A stretch of 64,000 nt of DNA from Venturia oleaginea (lineage: Eukaryota > Ascomycota > Dothideomycetes > Venturiales > Venturiaceae), in contig JABMLP010000006.1 in the NCBI GenBank assembly GCA_013176395.1, positions 558,001 through 622,000 of the forward strand, given 5' to 3'. The notes under the pieces are model-generated. The model was not told where the DNA came from and ran no database searches. It saw nothing but the letters and a program-made list of their open reading frames with translations. This document shows, one piece after another, positions 35,640-46,830 of the stretch; the stretch's first letter is position 1; each line of letters begins with the position of its first letter. A program made the translations under genes and the position numbers.

Positions 35640-35839
35640 TTGGCTTTGGCATTAAAAGAAATTGTCGAGGCTTTGAGCGTAAGCTTACTGTTCATCACCA
35701 TGCATGAGTTCCACTCTCTCCACCTTGCCGCCTGTACACACGTCGAATTGAAGCCCTTGATTTTGACGACCTTCCGGATCTTGATGTTGGATCTGATGTC
35801 GGATCTGAGCAAAAACTTGAAGCGACAACGGATTCAGAC

Positions 35840-36425
35840 ATGGCACGATGATGGACAAATTGCTCAGCCGGATCCCAAGTAGATGCGGCTGCCGAATTGG
35901 CGCCTGTATGCAATTACAGCCAGATCATCGAGCTACTAGGCACCGGAAAGACTCATATCGCATTCACAATCTGCGGCATCATACTTCAATTCAGGCTCTC
36001 GGTCATGGTCTGCGCACCTACGCATACGTCTACAAATAAATGTATGGAGGACTTTCCGCAGTCGCCCCTTTACAGCAGATATGGTGATGAATAGTTGGGG
36101 CTTCGTTGGTACGACAACTCCACGACAACGTAAGAGTTATTCATGGATGCAAATGCCGAATTCGATGGGTACTCAATCACCAGCCATCTCCTCGACTTCG
36201 CCACCTCTCGGTAAAACGAGGAATCTTGCTCGACAAAGTTCCTTGATGCTTTCAACCGTCTAAAGGCTAGCGGTGAGAAGGAATTGGCTTAGGACTTCAA
36301 GAATACCCAGCGGTTGAGCAAGCTGGCGGGGGAGCGGTTCCTCTTTCTCAACCAGAAGTTGATGATTGCATTCGCGCCTGCCAGTTCCACCCTACCTATT
36401 CCCGAATGGGCACGCTCAAATTTTC
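35840..36425 (+). pseudogene. relic of a NAM7/DNA2-type superfamily 1 helicase
   Basis: Fragments in changing frames resemble the AAA_11/AAA_12 helicase core: a Walker A-like LLGTGKTHIAF at about 35930-35965, then VMVCAPTHTSTNKCMEDF, the usual block after motif I. Further on, past frame changes, come GYSITSHLLDFATSR and DFKNTQRLSKLAGERFLFLN (about 36150-36360). At least three stops or frame changes interrupt it, and motifs downstream of this point are absent. Interpretation as an old helicase copy is by motif resemblance only. Confidence 0.5.
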
Positions 36426-37010
36426 TGCCAGAGCTGCTCTTCCTCTACAAGGCGGCGAAATTGTTGCTATGCTCCGATTTTGGCCGGTTTGGTCCTTCCG
36501 TCTCTTTCGCTTCTTCTGTCGGGTTGAGCTGGACCTCACTCCAGGCTGGATCAGAGCCGTATTCCGAGTCTGACATGACGTTTATCCGATCACTCTCGTT
36601 TATAGCTGTGCATTCATTTCTTCAACTCCCGGGAGTCCGTCTGCACACTCTTCCGCTGCGCTCGTCAAATGCATTACAATATACGTTCCAAACTGACCTT
36701 CCGAAGGCTTGCTTGTCGCTGTCTCTTCCGTATGACGAGCGCCCGCAGTGCGATCAGAGCTCGCACGATTTGTAGAGCGTTGTCGGAGCCTGGGATAAAT
36801 GGGCCAATAGGCCTCCTATTGTAACAGCTCTGGAAATTTGCGATTATCAATAGTGCCTTGCACGTTCTTCGCCATCATTTCGGTAAGAAGCCTGTACATC
36901 GTGATCAAAATAACCAATCCGGTCACTGAAGCATCGCGATGGTCGTTGTTTGTATTCTGCTCCTCGATACCTTTAGTATACTCGATTACGTGGGCAGAGA
37001 TATTGAGCTT
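36426..37010. other. no supported feature
   Basis: A frame from 36314 to 36775 continues past the helicase relic without recognisable motifs. Nothing else is supported. Confidence 0.35.
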
Positions 37011-37219
37011 AAGTTTCCCAGGCGTAGCTGCTGCTGTCCGTCCGCGATGAGTTTCTTGTCGTGTTTGAGTGCAGGCTTAACGACGAAGCTTTGAAAGATC
37101 TTGCCGCGTCGGTGCTTGCGCTTTGGACCGTCTCCCGCCTTAGTGGGCTCGGTTCGCCTTCGAAAGGTCTTTCTCGGTGTCTGTGCGATGGAAGATTTCG
37201 AAGTATCTCATTCTTATGG

Positions 37220-38060
37220 CTAGCTCGAGGAATACGTTCTTGGACCAAAGTCGCCATGCACTTCGGACGTTCGGCTGACTTGCATTCTTCGAAGGACAAA
37301 ACATGCGGCGATGCCCATACCAACTCTCGGACAGTTGAATATACCGACAAAGTATGAGATGGGTGCGTCGTCCCAGACATGTTTGAGAATGGATCTGAGC
37401 TCGAGGGCAAAGAGACTGACCGTATCGATCCCATTGGCGACTAGGTCCCCACGCAAGTGCTTGAGGCCATAGCGGAGGTAGGCGCGGATGTGGTCTGAGT
37501 AATCCGCTCCCCATTTCGTGCTCTCAACGTTGGTAGATCGGGGAGAGCACGTCATTCTTGTGGCGTTCGGAAATGATAAGTTATGAGCTTTGCTGTGGTT
37601 GATATACAACCACCTCATGAATGCTCTCTTGGCCATATAACCCGGTCCCTTATCCTCGTGCTCCAGTTCATGGCGAAATCTCTCTCCGGTCGCAAAGAGG
37701 AGGTCTCCTTTTTCTGCCTCCTCGGTACCGTGGAGAATTTGGTCGACGTCTGCTTGACGCTTGGGTTATTATGTTAGTCTTGACCTCACTGCTGTTAAGG
37801 ACACTGCGCTTACCAGCAATCATCTTGCGGAGGAATGGGTTCATTGTACCGAGCCAAACGGTCCTCACTCTGCCATTAATGGTGAACTTGTGAGATATCG
37901 CCAAGGCCTGGGCCAAATCTTTCAGGCGAGGTGGTGAGGACTTGACGGGGATGAAGGGTCTTGTCGCCAGAGAAAGCGCCAACCTTGATTTGTATTGGAT
38001 TGTCAAACTCGTCCAGATCAATCTCGCCATCAAGGTTAAGGCTGTCGAGATTGGCGAAGA
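37220..38060 (-). pseudogene. broken gene of unknown family
   Basis: A continuous minus-strand frame from about 37770 to 37220 (containing DQILHGTEEAEKGDLLFATG, AFMRWLYINHSKAHNLSF and GLKHLRGDLVANGIDTVSLF) is preceded by two protein-like segments in other frames (NLDGEIDLDEFDNPIQIKVG near 38000; LAQALAISHKFTINGRVRTV near 37880). A plausible 55-nt intron (GTAAGC...GACTAACAT...AAG) lies at about 37757-37811, but the phases do not agree. I read this as a decayed intron-containing gene. Family unknown. Confidence 0.4.
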
Positions 38061-38478
38061 TATCGTTTGCTGGAATCTATTAGTCATTGTGGAGGTGATG
38101 ATTTTGTTGGGGCTTGTACGAGCTCGATACATTGCGCGAGATACGCTGGAATGTTGCGCGGAGTTGTCGTCGTGGAAAATGTTCGATTTGTTGGCTATTC
38201 TAGCCCTCTAATTGGCTTAAATCGAATAGCCGCGCTGGCTTCCAGCAATACAATGTGGGAGTTCTCAGTATATTCTCTGGATTTGAACGTATCCAACTCA
38301 TACACGTTCCTGTAAATACGCCAACAACGCCGAAATCTAACGTATCTCGCTCAACGCAATATCATTCTCGTAATTCACGCACGAACACCGCCCAGCTAAT
38401 CACGCTCTCCAAAATCAAATAAACAAAACCACTCAACATCTTATACTCATCTCATCCTCCTCAGTTCCAACATTTCCC

Positions 38479-38682
38479 TCAACACCTCCTCCCCCTTCTC
38501 CTCCTACCACCCATCATTCCTCCTCCCCCACCCATACCCCGCCTACCACCCATAACCCCAACCAAACCACCACCATGATGCACATGCACCACTTTGGTAG
38601 GGGCTCCACCATACCCCATATTTCTGCCTCCCATACGGCTTGCGTACGCACCCCCGCGTGGCCTGGACATTCCGCAACCCAT
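38479..38682 (-). CDS. possible small Gly/Met/Arg-rich protein
   Basis: A 67-aa frame beginning MGCGMSRPRGGAYASRMGG and ending in GGG/RRRRGRR, with a central VVHVHH. The N-terminal MGC could be acylated. Such Gly/Met-rich micro-proteins occur in ascomycetes, but low-complexity GGT/GGA repeats can open frames by chance, so this is only a candidate. An upstream pyrimidine-rich leader is not obvious. Confidence 0.35.
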   Translation of the reverse strand: MGCGMSRPRGGAYASRMGGRNMGYGGAPTKVVHVHHGGGLVGVMGGRRGMGGGGGMMGGRRRRGRRC

Positions 38683-39452
38683 TGTGGTTTGAAATTGAGA
38701 CTGTGAAGTTGATGTTGATAAGGAGCTCGTAACTTCAATGGTGGTGGAGATCTTGAAAACCGAGGAATTGTAGAGGAGGATTTACTTTTAATATATTTGA
38801 AGATGAGGTTTAGTCTGAGTAGACACTGTTGATGAACAATTGGTTTCACTTCGGCGAGAATGAATGCTGGCGGGAGGGAATATTTGAGCTTGAACGTTGT
38901 GATGAGACGGGGATATGAATTCAACTTCCTCTTGATCGGGAAGAAATCTTTATAGTCACCAGTGACCACTTCGAACATGCGAAATATATGATCGATTGTC
39001 GCGCAACGTAGACCCAGAACTAAAAAGGCCGTCATGGTCTTGGGAAGACCCTAGCCTTGCCAAGCATCGTCATCTACCAGACTGCCAATGACCATCCAAG
39101 ACGACTGGACGCCCGTTTCAACGTGGCTGACAGAAGTCAAGAGACCTAGGACGGGCCCTCTGCATTCAAAGCTTGTTAGAACATATAGAGAAAAAGGGTT
39201 GGAAAACGGTACGCTATATTCATAGGCAGTCTTGCAGCAAGAACAAGGGCCGAGGGAGGTAGTTGCTACCACGAGCAACTTTTAGCTGAGATACTCGTAC
39301 ACACATAATTCTAACCATACCCCAATGGTGTTAGTAGAACCTCCGATGCTTCCTATCTGTGAAGCGCCATATCGCTACATATCATACCTTCCCCAACACA
39401 AACTCCACCTGTAAATCAAGGCCTCGCGATGACTTCAGCCAACGTTACAATC
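38683..39452. other. intergenic
   Basis: 3' flank of rsc9 and upstream of the small Gly-rich frame. No supported gene. Confidence 0.45.
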
Positions 39453-42400
39453 TCACGAATCAACAACCATAGCATCACCTACTGTGAAAGCTACCACGGG
39501 CATACCCCTCTCAACAAGTCCATTTAACGCCGGTAGATACTCTTTCAAACTGTGATTCCAAGCCATCACAAACCCCAATCGCTCTTTCACGGGCGCGAAA
39601 CATTTCTCCACATGACTGGGCCCCTCCTCTTTAGCTTCCATCCCACCAAGAGCATTGACTCCCGATGAGCCCGCATTAGCAAGATCAATCTTGCCCATCT
39701 GTCTCGCTAAATTACGGAGAACAAGGACAGACGCAAGAGGAAGTCCCGCGGCATCAAGTCGCTCATCAACAGCCGTATTGAGAAAGCCCTTGCCAGAGAG
39801 AGAGGCCGAGTGGTAAGGACGTTGTGCAAGGCCGTCTGCGGTGACGTTGTGCTGCTTGTGGATGGGAGCCGAGCGCGACGTATCAGGCAAATGCGTCTTG
39901 ACATGTTTGGTCAAAAGCCTGAGATCTTTGGTCCCCTGACTTCCAAACCGCCGACATCCGCCCCACTCGCAATTCCAGTGCTTGCCCGGGTTGACCTCAA
40001 CAAACGATTCCAGAGATGGGTATTTACCAGTCACGAGGTCTTTGTTGATGGTTAAGTGGGAGGTCAAGACGTGATCCCACATCTCGTCAGCTTTGGCGAA
40101 GCTGACATCGCATTCGAAGGGCTTGTATTGAGGGGGGTGCAGAGGATTGGAAGTGCCATTCGTGGCAGGAGGTAGAGTACGCCATAGACAGTGCATGTAG
40201 GGTCGGCCACGAAGATCAACGGGAACGGCCCGAGGGCGGACGCCTTTGATTGTGTATTTGGGCCTTGATGGGTCTTGCTCGTTTGGCACAACTTGTGCTT
40301 GAGCGGTGGTGAAAGTGGCAGAGACATTGGTGATAAAGTCTTTAGCTTGCATAAGAGGTCGAGTGAGTTTGGCTTTGGCGAATGCATCGTTGTAAGCAGA
40401 CCATAAAGCGAGCTGAGTTATCTCGCCTCGAGGGTCTTCCTCGAAGCAAGTACGTAGCCTGGTGAATTGTTAGCTTAGTTTCTGTGTTTGCGTTTGCTAA
40501 TACTGACCATGCCTGGCTCAACTCGCGATCGTCCGTGATCTGGGTGAGCTGTTCAACAATACTGTCTGATAACTTTGGAGGCGCTGTGGCAGGCGCTGAG
40601 AGTTTTGACATTGTCTTTGATCTATCACGCTTTTCCTCCACGGTAGCCCCATACATTAGTATCCGCACGAGCTGGCTAACGAGCGCTTCAGTGTCGGTGT
40701 GCTGTAGCAGAACCTCGACATTCTCCGTGACGGCCGTAAATTGATAAAGAAAGTCGAGGCATGCATTCCTGAGTTCTTCGTCCTCGACCAATAGCCAGTC
40801 ACTGATCTGTAGGAGAGAAGAGATCGGCACGTTTGGAAGCCGATTTTGTGCTTCGAGGGTCATCGATATCCTGCTCAAGGCTCGCAGGATGGTAACTATG
40901 ACGCCACGGTCGCTCGAATTAAGTTGGGCCAGTAAGGACTGATATAGAGGATCGTCTGCTCCGAGCACGAAAAACTTGGTGATTTGTTCAGCAATTTCGA
41001 GCGCGTAATGTTGAAGCTCGATGACAGGCGCACGACGCGGAAGACTGAGCGCAATAGTCACAAAGTCTTTGGCGAGGGGTATTCTGGAGATGTAGAGCGC
41101 GTTCTGTTCTAGCATGACCATATTCCTCAGTACCAAGGCTGCCTCATTCACGTTGCTCATCGTCGTGGTAAACTCTTCCGACTGCAAGCCATCCGTAAAC
41201 TCCACCTCCGTAAGTGCTCTTATCTTCTTCAACAAATTTGGAGTGCCGTGAAGCGCGTCCAGTACATCACTTTCCGTGGACTCCTCGGGATCATACGAAG
41301 GTCGCCACTTGACATTGTAGAAAAGTGTGCTGACCTTCAGGACTTGCTCGAGCAGTGCTTCAGCCAAGCTTGGAAATTGATCAAACATGTACTTGTCGCC
41401 CCGCTCGTGCGAAATCTTGACCAGATGATGCAGTGCATAACGAACCTCTGCAGGTTCTCCGGACTGGAGAGCTAGCAGTGCTCGCAAATAAATATTGGGC
41501 CCGTTGTAACCAGTCCCAGGCAACAGCTCAGGCTTTCGAATCGGTGTTTGTCCACGTCCCGTCTTCCGCAATGCCAGCATTTTCTTTGCGATTTGTCGAT
41601 AATGGTCTGGATGATTGGCGGGTGTATAGACTGGTTTTACAGATGAGGGAATGACTGAGCGTGGTTCGTAGTTCGCAATGGTGAAGGCGGCGCCATTGGA
41701 GTTGTAAGTACCATTTATTGGTGGCTGGCCCGGCGTTGGCGACTGTTGCGTGCCCACAGATCGAGGCGGAGGCCTGGTGCCGTCTTGCTGTGTACCAAAG
41801 AGGACTCGTTGTGGTGGTGCGTGTCTTAGACCTGGGATCCAGAGTTAGCCCTTACTCAACACAGAAATGAAGTCTATCCGTGAATTAACCATCAGGGGGG
41901 TTTAGCAGTAGGGACACCTTTAGGGGCAATGGTCATGGCCTTCCAGTAGCTGTAATGGCGCTCGAATTGGACTTTCCACAACCTCAGGTTCTCCATAGAA
42001 TCCAATCCTCTGCCACTCATGGTGTACATACCTCTTGTTACTCGACCACCAGTACTGCCAGGCTCGTCGACATCCATTTTCTCGCTCGCATTGGGCGTCT
42101 TGTGCTCGTCGTCAGAGCCGCCCTCCTGTGATCCATTTCCAAGATTCTCCGTCTCCCTGATGGTCCTCACAGTGTAGTTCTCCAATGTGCGCTTCAGAAG
42201 GTCACCTCCCTTGGCCGATACGTCTTCGAGGATCTCCTTTGGTGGTGGCTCACGCTTATGGAAGGTGGAGATTTCATAGGCAGCCAGATTCTTGTAGTAT
42301 GCCGATTTCATCAAAAAGGCCATCTGGACGACATTGACGTTGCTGGGCATGAAATCCTGTGCTATCTTCCGCCACGCGAGCTTGTGTAGTTTTGTGTCGC

Positions 42401-42590
42401 AAACAGCATCGTATCCTCCTTCGCCAGTAACGCGCTGGTATAGTTTGTAGAGGTCGACATGGCGGGGGCCGACCTTTGGCTGAGGTTCAAAGACTGTGCC
42501 GCGCTTGTTGTGGTATTCCTGGACCTCCCTGATGAAGCGGTCGTACTCATCGGAGCGTTCAATGCTGGGGTCTCGCTGTTTGAGGACCAT
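39453..42590 (-). CDS. rsc9: Rsc9-like subunit of the RSC chromatin-remodelling complex
   Basis: Model 42590-41918, 41831-40508, 40458-39453, 1000 aa. The N terminus (MVLKQRDPSIERSDEYDRFI) leads into an ARID DNA-binding domain at about residues 15-110 (VDLYKLYQRVTGEGGYDAV, LAWRKIAQDFM). After intron 1 comes GLRHAPPQRVLFG and a helical ARM-like region. Exon 3 has C2H2 finger-like segments (CLWR...CDVSFAKADEMWDHVLTSH and CEWGGCRRFGSQ...HVKTH). This order is that of Rsc9/ARID2 subunits of SWI/SNF-type remodelers, a nuclear complex. Intron 2 is clear (49 nt, GTCAGT...GCTAAC...CAG). Intron 1 is unclear: only a weak GTGTCC donor keeps frame, while the better GTTAAT donor does not. The gene is divergent from the rec114-like gene. 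Confidence 0.85.
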
Positions 42591-42796
42591 CGTGTTGGTG
42601 GTTGCGTGGTGGAGAGGAGGAAGTATTTTACGGTCATAGATGCGCGAGCTGGGACGAGCGGTATGAGGGTTGAAATGGTGGTTGGCGCAAACTTGGGCCA
42701 ATGTCTTGAGATGGACATCGCGACTGGCTTCACTTGGGACTGGGGACATGCTACACGTGATCTGGCCCCTGGTCGGTGAGTTCCCTTTCCCCTTTG

Positions 42797-44432
42797 ACCT
42801 TTCATCCCAACACAGCACACACAGCGAGAACTCAATTTTTGGAATTTACAGAAGTATCATCTAAAGATCATCAAAACACCTCTGCCAGTGGCCGCTCCGG
42901 CCTCTAGAGGCCATCGCGCGTCCCTCAGCGTCGATGAGATATCTCTAGAGTCGCCGTCGCGGCCACGGCAGAGCAAGCAGACGAATACATGAGCAAGCTA
43001 CACGAACGATGCGTCCACCAAAGACAACAGCAACCATCTAGTCACTATCTCCCGGCTAGTCCATCACCCCAGATGACACTGCAACGCTCCGAGTCGACGA
43101 GTCACTGCTAGAACGGCAATACCTTCAACACAACTCAAACACCAGACGCCCGGTGCGCAACAATCGGCACCACACACCACTGCAACGACTAGACAACCTC
43201 TCCCAACGTCTTGGCAAACCGTCCTGCTACAAGCTGTTGCCCAGAGCCTTGAGCCTCTCCCCAAACTGTTGCCTCCCAGTTATGGCATTGGCAAGAGTAG
43301 GTGCGCGACACAGTAAGTAGTAAGGACGCATAGAAGGAGCCTATTGGCGGCAAATCCCCTCCCTGTAAGCTAGCAGACGTAGCCTTGAGCCTCTCCCCAG
43401 ACTGTTGCGTCCCAGTTATGGCAGTGGCAAGAGTAGGTGCGCGATATAGCAAGCAGGGAGAGCGACTAGCAGCAGATAGGCTCCGACTATAAGACGACAG
43501 GTCTACAACACAATCGGTGCGACACGATACGGCAGCTGCTAGAGAACCTCATCTACTATCGTCTCCGCAAACCGTCCTGCTGCAAGCTAATGTCCAGAGC
43601 CTTGAGCCTCTCCCCAAACTGTTGCGTCCCAGTTATGGCATTGGCAAGAGTAGGTGCGCAACACAGTAAGCAGTAAGGACGTATAGAAGGAGCTTATTGG
43701 CGGCAAATCCCCTCCCTACAAGCCAGCAGACGTAGCCTTGAGCCTCTCCCCAGACTGTTGCGTCCCAGTTATGGCATTGGCAAGAGTAGGAGCGCGATAT
43801 AGCAAGTAGGGAGAGCGACTAGCAGCAGATAGGCTCCGACTATAAGACGGCAGGTCTATAGCACGATCGGCGCCATACAATACGGCAGCTACCAGACAGC
43901 CTCGTCCACGGGCATACCCGGAGTATCACACCCAAGCAGCGAAATCACGACTACGATGGTTACTATTGTCTCCAGCATCACACAACCAAATACACCGCCG
44001 CATAGGAATCTGGTGCAAGGCAACTTTCACAAGCAGAAACATACTTAGGGAACCCATTGGCCTTGAGGGATAAGGCGAAACAGATAGACAAAGCTGAGCA
44101 TTAGAGGGAGACTGTAGGTAGAAGGATAGCGAAACACGAGGCATTGCCTCTTGAGTCTACATAGCACAGATATACTAGCAGAATAACCAGTATCTACAAG
44201 AGCCAGCGGGCATTTGGAGATACTGGTTAAGGGAAAAGAGGGAGGACGGAGGGGACAGCTGGTCTTGTTTCAGTGAACGGGGCGAAGTGGGGCGCGGTGG
44301 ATTATATAATCTATCACGTGTCGGCTGTCTGATGAAGTCCTCCTAACCGGACATAGCTGCGTGATTAAGCGGCTGCAACCGAGTAGGATAAAATCAATCA
44401 ATCAATCAATCAATCAACCTTTCATCCCAACA
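42797..44432 (+). mobile_element. non-autonomous LINE/SINE-like retroelement, copy B, with 16-bp target duplication
   Basis: The body (42813-44416) is homologous to copy A in inverted orientation. It is flanked by a perfect 16-bp direct repeat, ACCTTTCATCCCAACA, at 42797-42812 and 44417-44432. It ends in about six ATCA/TCAA units, a simple-repeat tail. Together these are hallmarks of target-primed reverse transcription. Internally it has four copies of a block (starting near 43245, 43383, 43599, 43735) alternately 138 and about 216 bp apart, so a unit of about 354 bp is duplicated relative to copy A. No reverse transcriptase and no long ORF. Confidence 0.82.
43245..43820 (+). repeat. higher-order tandem repeat inside retroelement copy B
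   Basis: Four occurrences of a segment including CTTGAGCCTCTCCCC and CCCAGTTATGGCA, starting near 43245, 43383, 43599 and 43735. Alternate members are more alike (CCAAACTG in 1 and 3, CCAGACTG in 2 and 4), which shows duplication of a two-part unit. Copy A has a single two-part unit. Confidence 0.8.
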
Positions 44433-44477
44433 TCTTCATCTTCATCTTCGCGACTGATAATGACCAGATAATCAGCT

Positions 44478-46548
44478 ATGTCGCAGCTCGCCTCTGTTGT
44501 TCCCTCGGGTCTGATCAGTCTCCCGCTGCTGAAATATTCTCATGCTACAGATTCATCGGATGCCACCAAGTTCTCGTGGAAGCATGAACTGAATGAAGTC
44601 TTGGTCGTGTTCGACAACTATGGCGCTGACAGATATGGCCGACAGCCTTCTTCCATCATGAAAGTTCTCCAGGGTGCAAAATTGCTGGTATCATCACGAA
44701 TGCAATCATTTCACTTTCTGGCCTCCATACTAACTCCTGGGCTTTTAGGACTGCTTAGACTTGATTGAGAAAGTCCGCGAATGCAACATGGCCGTCAAGC
44801 ATGCGCTCGAGGTCAATGTCCAGCTCAAGGCCGACCAATTGCCAACCTCGGCCCTTTACCGCAGGATGAGCTCTACCATTGCCCTGCGCTACACGCTACC
44901 AGATAGCAAGGTTCATCGTCTGATCGTTGCTTTGGTGGTATTTGACTAACAAAAGCCACTTCAGGTCCGAAGGATGCAGCTCAAGTTCACCTCAGTCCAG
45001 GATTTCGACACTGCCCTTGCAATTCTTGAAGACGTTGGCTGTCATTTGCACAACTCAGCACCTGCAGATGAGGCTGGAAGCATTGCTCCTCCACGCCCCA
45101 GTACAGCCTCGTCGGCCTTGGCACGAACCACCGAGCATCATGTCCCAGATAGTCTCTCTCAGCGGCCTTCTTCAGCATCATCTCGATCTTTCCATGTGCC
45201 TCAAAACTCAAGTCACGAGCGCAACGATGATTCCTATCAGTCACAGAGTAGAGACACGTTTGAAGAGCCTCATCGACCGTATACTTCCAGCTCAGAACAC
45301 TTCCCGACATCTCAGCACATTTATCGTTCATACACTTCTTCCTTTGTTCCAGCATCGCAAAATGTCCATTCTTTTCGTCCTTCAACGCCATTGACCCCAA
45401 TACGTGAAAACGAACCTAGCATTTATTCCGACCCTGTGCTTCAAAATATTGGGGCCATCGATATGAGATCACGTCGAATTGATCCACTGAGACCACGCTC
45501 AGCTATGGCGCTCGGCGAGGGTCACAACTTTTCAACCCAGTCCGATCCTACAAGGCCCAGCAGTACTAGCGCCTCTAGAAAACCCCTGACTGGTACAAGC
45601 CGATTCTTTACTCCTTCCACGTCTCAACAGAGACCGTCTACCGCGCCTTTTCCGGGCTCGTCTGGAGTGGAAGGGGACATCACATTCATGATTCCCCCTC
45701 GTCGTGAGCTCCCATTCAAACGACCTGGATCTTCTCGCGACGGAAGTTCCAGTAGTCGGCCATCAACAGGAGCTGATATGAGACCTCTGCCCACGCCTAC
45801 GTTCGAATGGTCTTCGTCATCAAACGTAGCAGGCGCTCTGGATTCAACACCATCACCTTCAAAAGCTCATGCTGATGAAATCCTCGAGTCAGCCTTGGAA
45901 GGCAAACTGGCGCCCAAGTCGGCTCCGAAGAGAAGGGCGAGCACCGCGAAAGAAAGCCAAGCACCTGCGCCAGCCAGACGGCCATCAGCAAAGGCACCTT
46001 CCAGTGCTAGTTCCACGAAGGGGGCAAGCGTGTCAGTTGTCGGGGCCAGCTCGTCAGCTTTGCGCAGCAGCTCACCACCTAGACCCAGATCAGCTTTGAC
46101 CGAGGACTCTTTTCCTTCGCATGATGCTACGGCTTTGCAGCTTGCCCGACATGACCCAACGCCTCCTACCAGCTTTCATTTCCACTATGCTGACAACGAA
46201 AACAGCAACCACTTTCAAGCTGTTGCGCCGCCAGATATTCAGTTGTCGAATGTTGTGCAGCAACAGCAACAGAGCTATGTTCCTCTGACACAGGTCAACC
46301 CAAACGCTCTGCCTCTAGATGAGACTCTTGAGCGATCTCTTGCGCGCATCAACAGTACCCTGTCAAATGCTCCGGAAGCGGTGGAAGCAAATAAGGAGAA
46401 TTTGGCAGCGTATGCAAAGATGAATCATGCCGATAGGATGTCTGTGGTTGAGAATATGATTATCAACTGTGTATCCGACGAGAATTTCGCAGTGCTGACG
46501 GAAGATGTATATGGATGTTGGCAGAGAATTGGGTTTGCCAGGAGATAA
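44478..46548 (+). CDS. Rec114/Rec7-like meiotic recombination protein
   Basis: Spliced model 44478-44687, 44749-44910, 44965-46548, 651 aa; both introns (61 and 54 nt) carry TACTAAC or GACTAAC branch sites. The N-terminal about 180 aa is a compact domain spread over three exons, ending VRRMQLKFTSVQDFDTALAI and LEDVGCHL, consistent with the PH-like Rec114 domain. A long disordered Ser/Pro-rich middle follows. A conserved C-terminal helix region contains DRMSVVENMIINCVSDENFA and EDVYGCWQRIGFARR, resembling the end of fungal Rec114 proteins. Rec114 works with Mei4 and Mer2 to trigger Spo11 double-strand breaks on meiotic chromosomes. The assignment rests on motif memory and should be checked by profile search. 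Its promoter is displaced by retroelement copy B. Confidence 0.62.
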
Positions 46549-46830
46549 AAGAGGATATCTGCCATGACGTATCTAGGAGACTTGTTTGACATTTGAGGAT
46601 GCAAATCGTACTGATCTCGAAAGGATAAGAAGAAACATTTTACAGTGTATTTAGACTTAAGGAGGACATAGAAACTATGGCATCAAGTTCTTGGAAATCA
46701 TCCTACGGCATCGCTAGAATACGTTCCAAGCTGCAACAAACGCCCCGATATAAGCAAGACTCCGTACCCGAACACCATCCAGCATCATGCTACATCCTTA
46801 TCATAAACCTCGACGGCTAGGATGGAATAA

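Larger units (their letters stand above)
42591..44477. promoter_or_regulatory. divergent rsc9/rec114 promoter split by a retroelement
   Basis: The start codons of rsc9 (42590, minus) and the rec114-like gene (44478, plus) face away from each other. The sequence between them is about 280 bp once the 1.6-kb insertion and one target-site copy are subtracted. The insertion leaves roughly 45 bp of native sequence directly before the rec114-like ATG. No specific operator was identified. Confidence 0.6.

Noticed and set aside
42591..42818. Upstream extension of rsc9 to 42818
   Set aside because: It runs through the retroelement target site and lacks conserved residues; the ATG at 42590 gives the usual start before the ARID domain.
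44974..46548. Treating the 524-aa frame of the rec114-like gene as the whole protein
   Set aside because: Two upstream exons join in frame with good donors, branch sites and acceptors, and supply the rest of the N-terminal domain.
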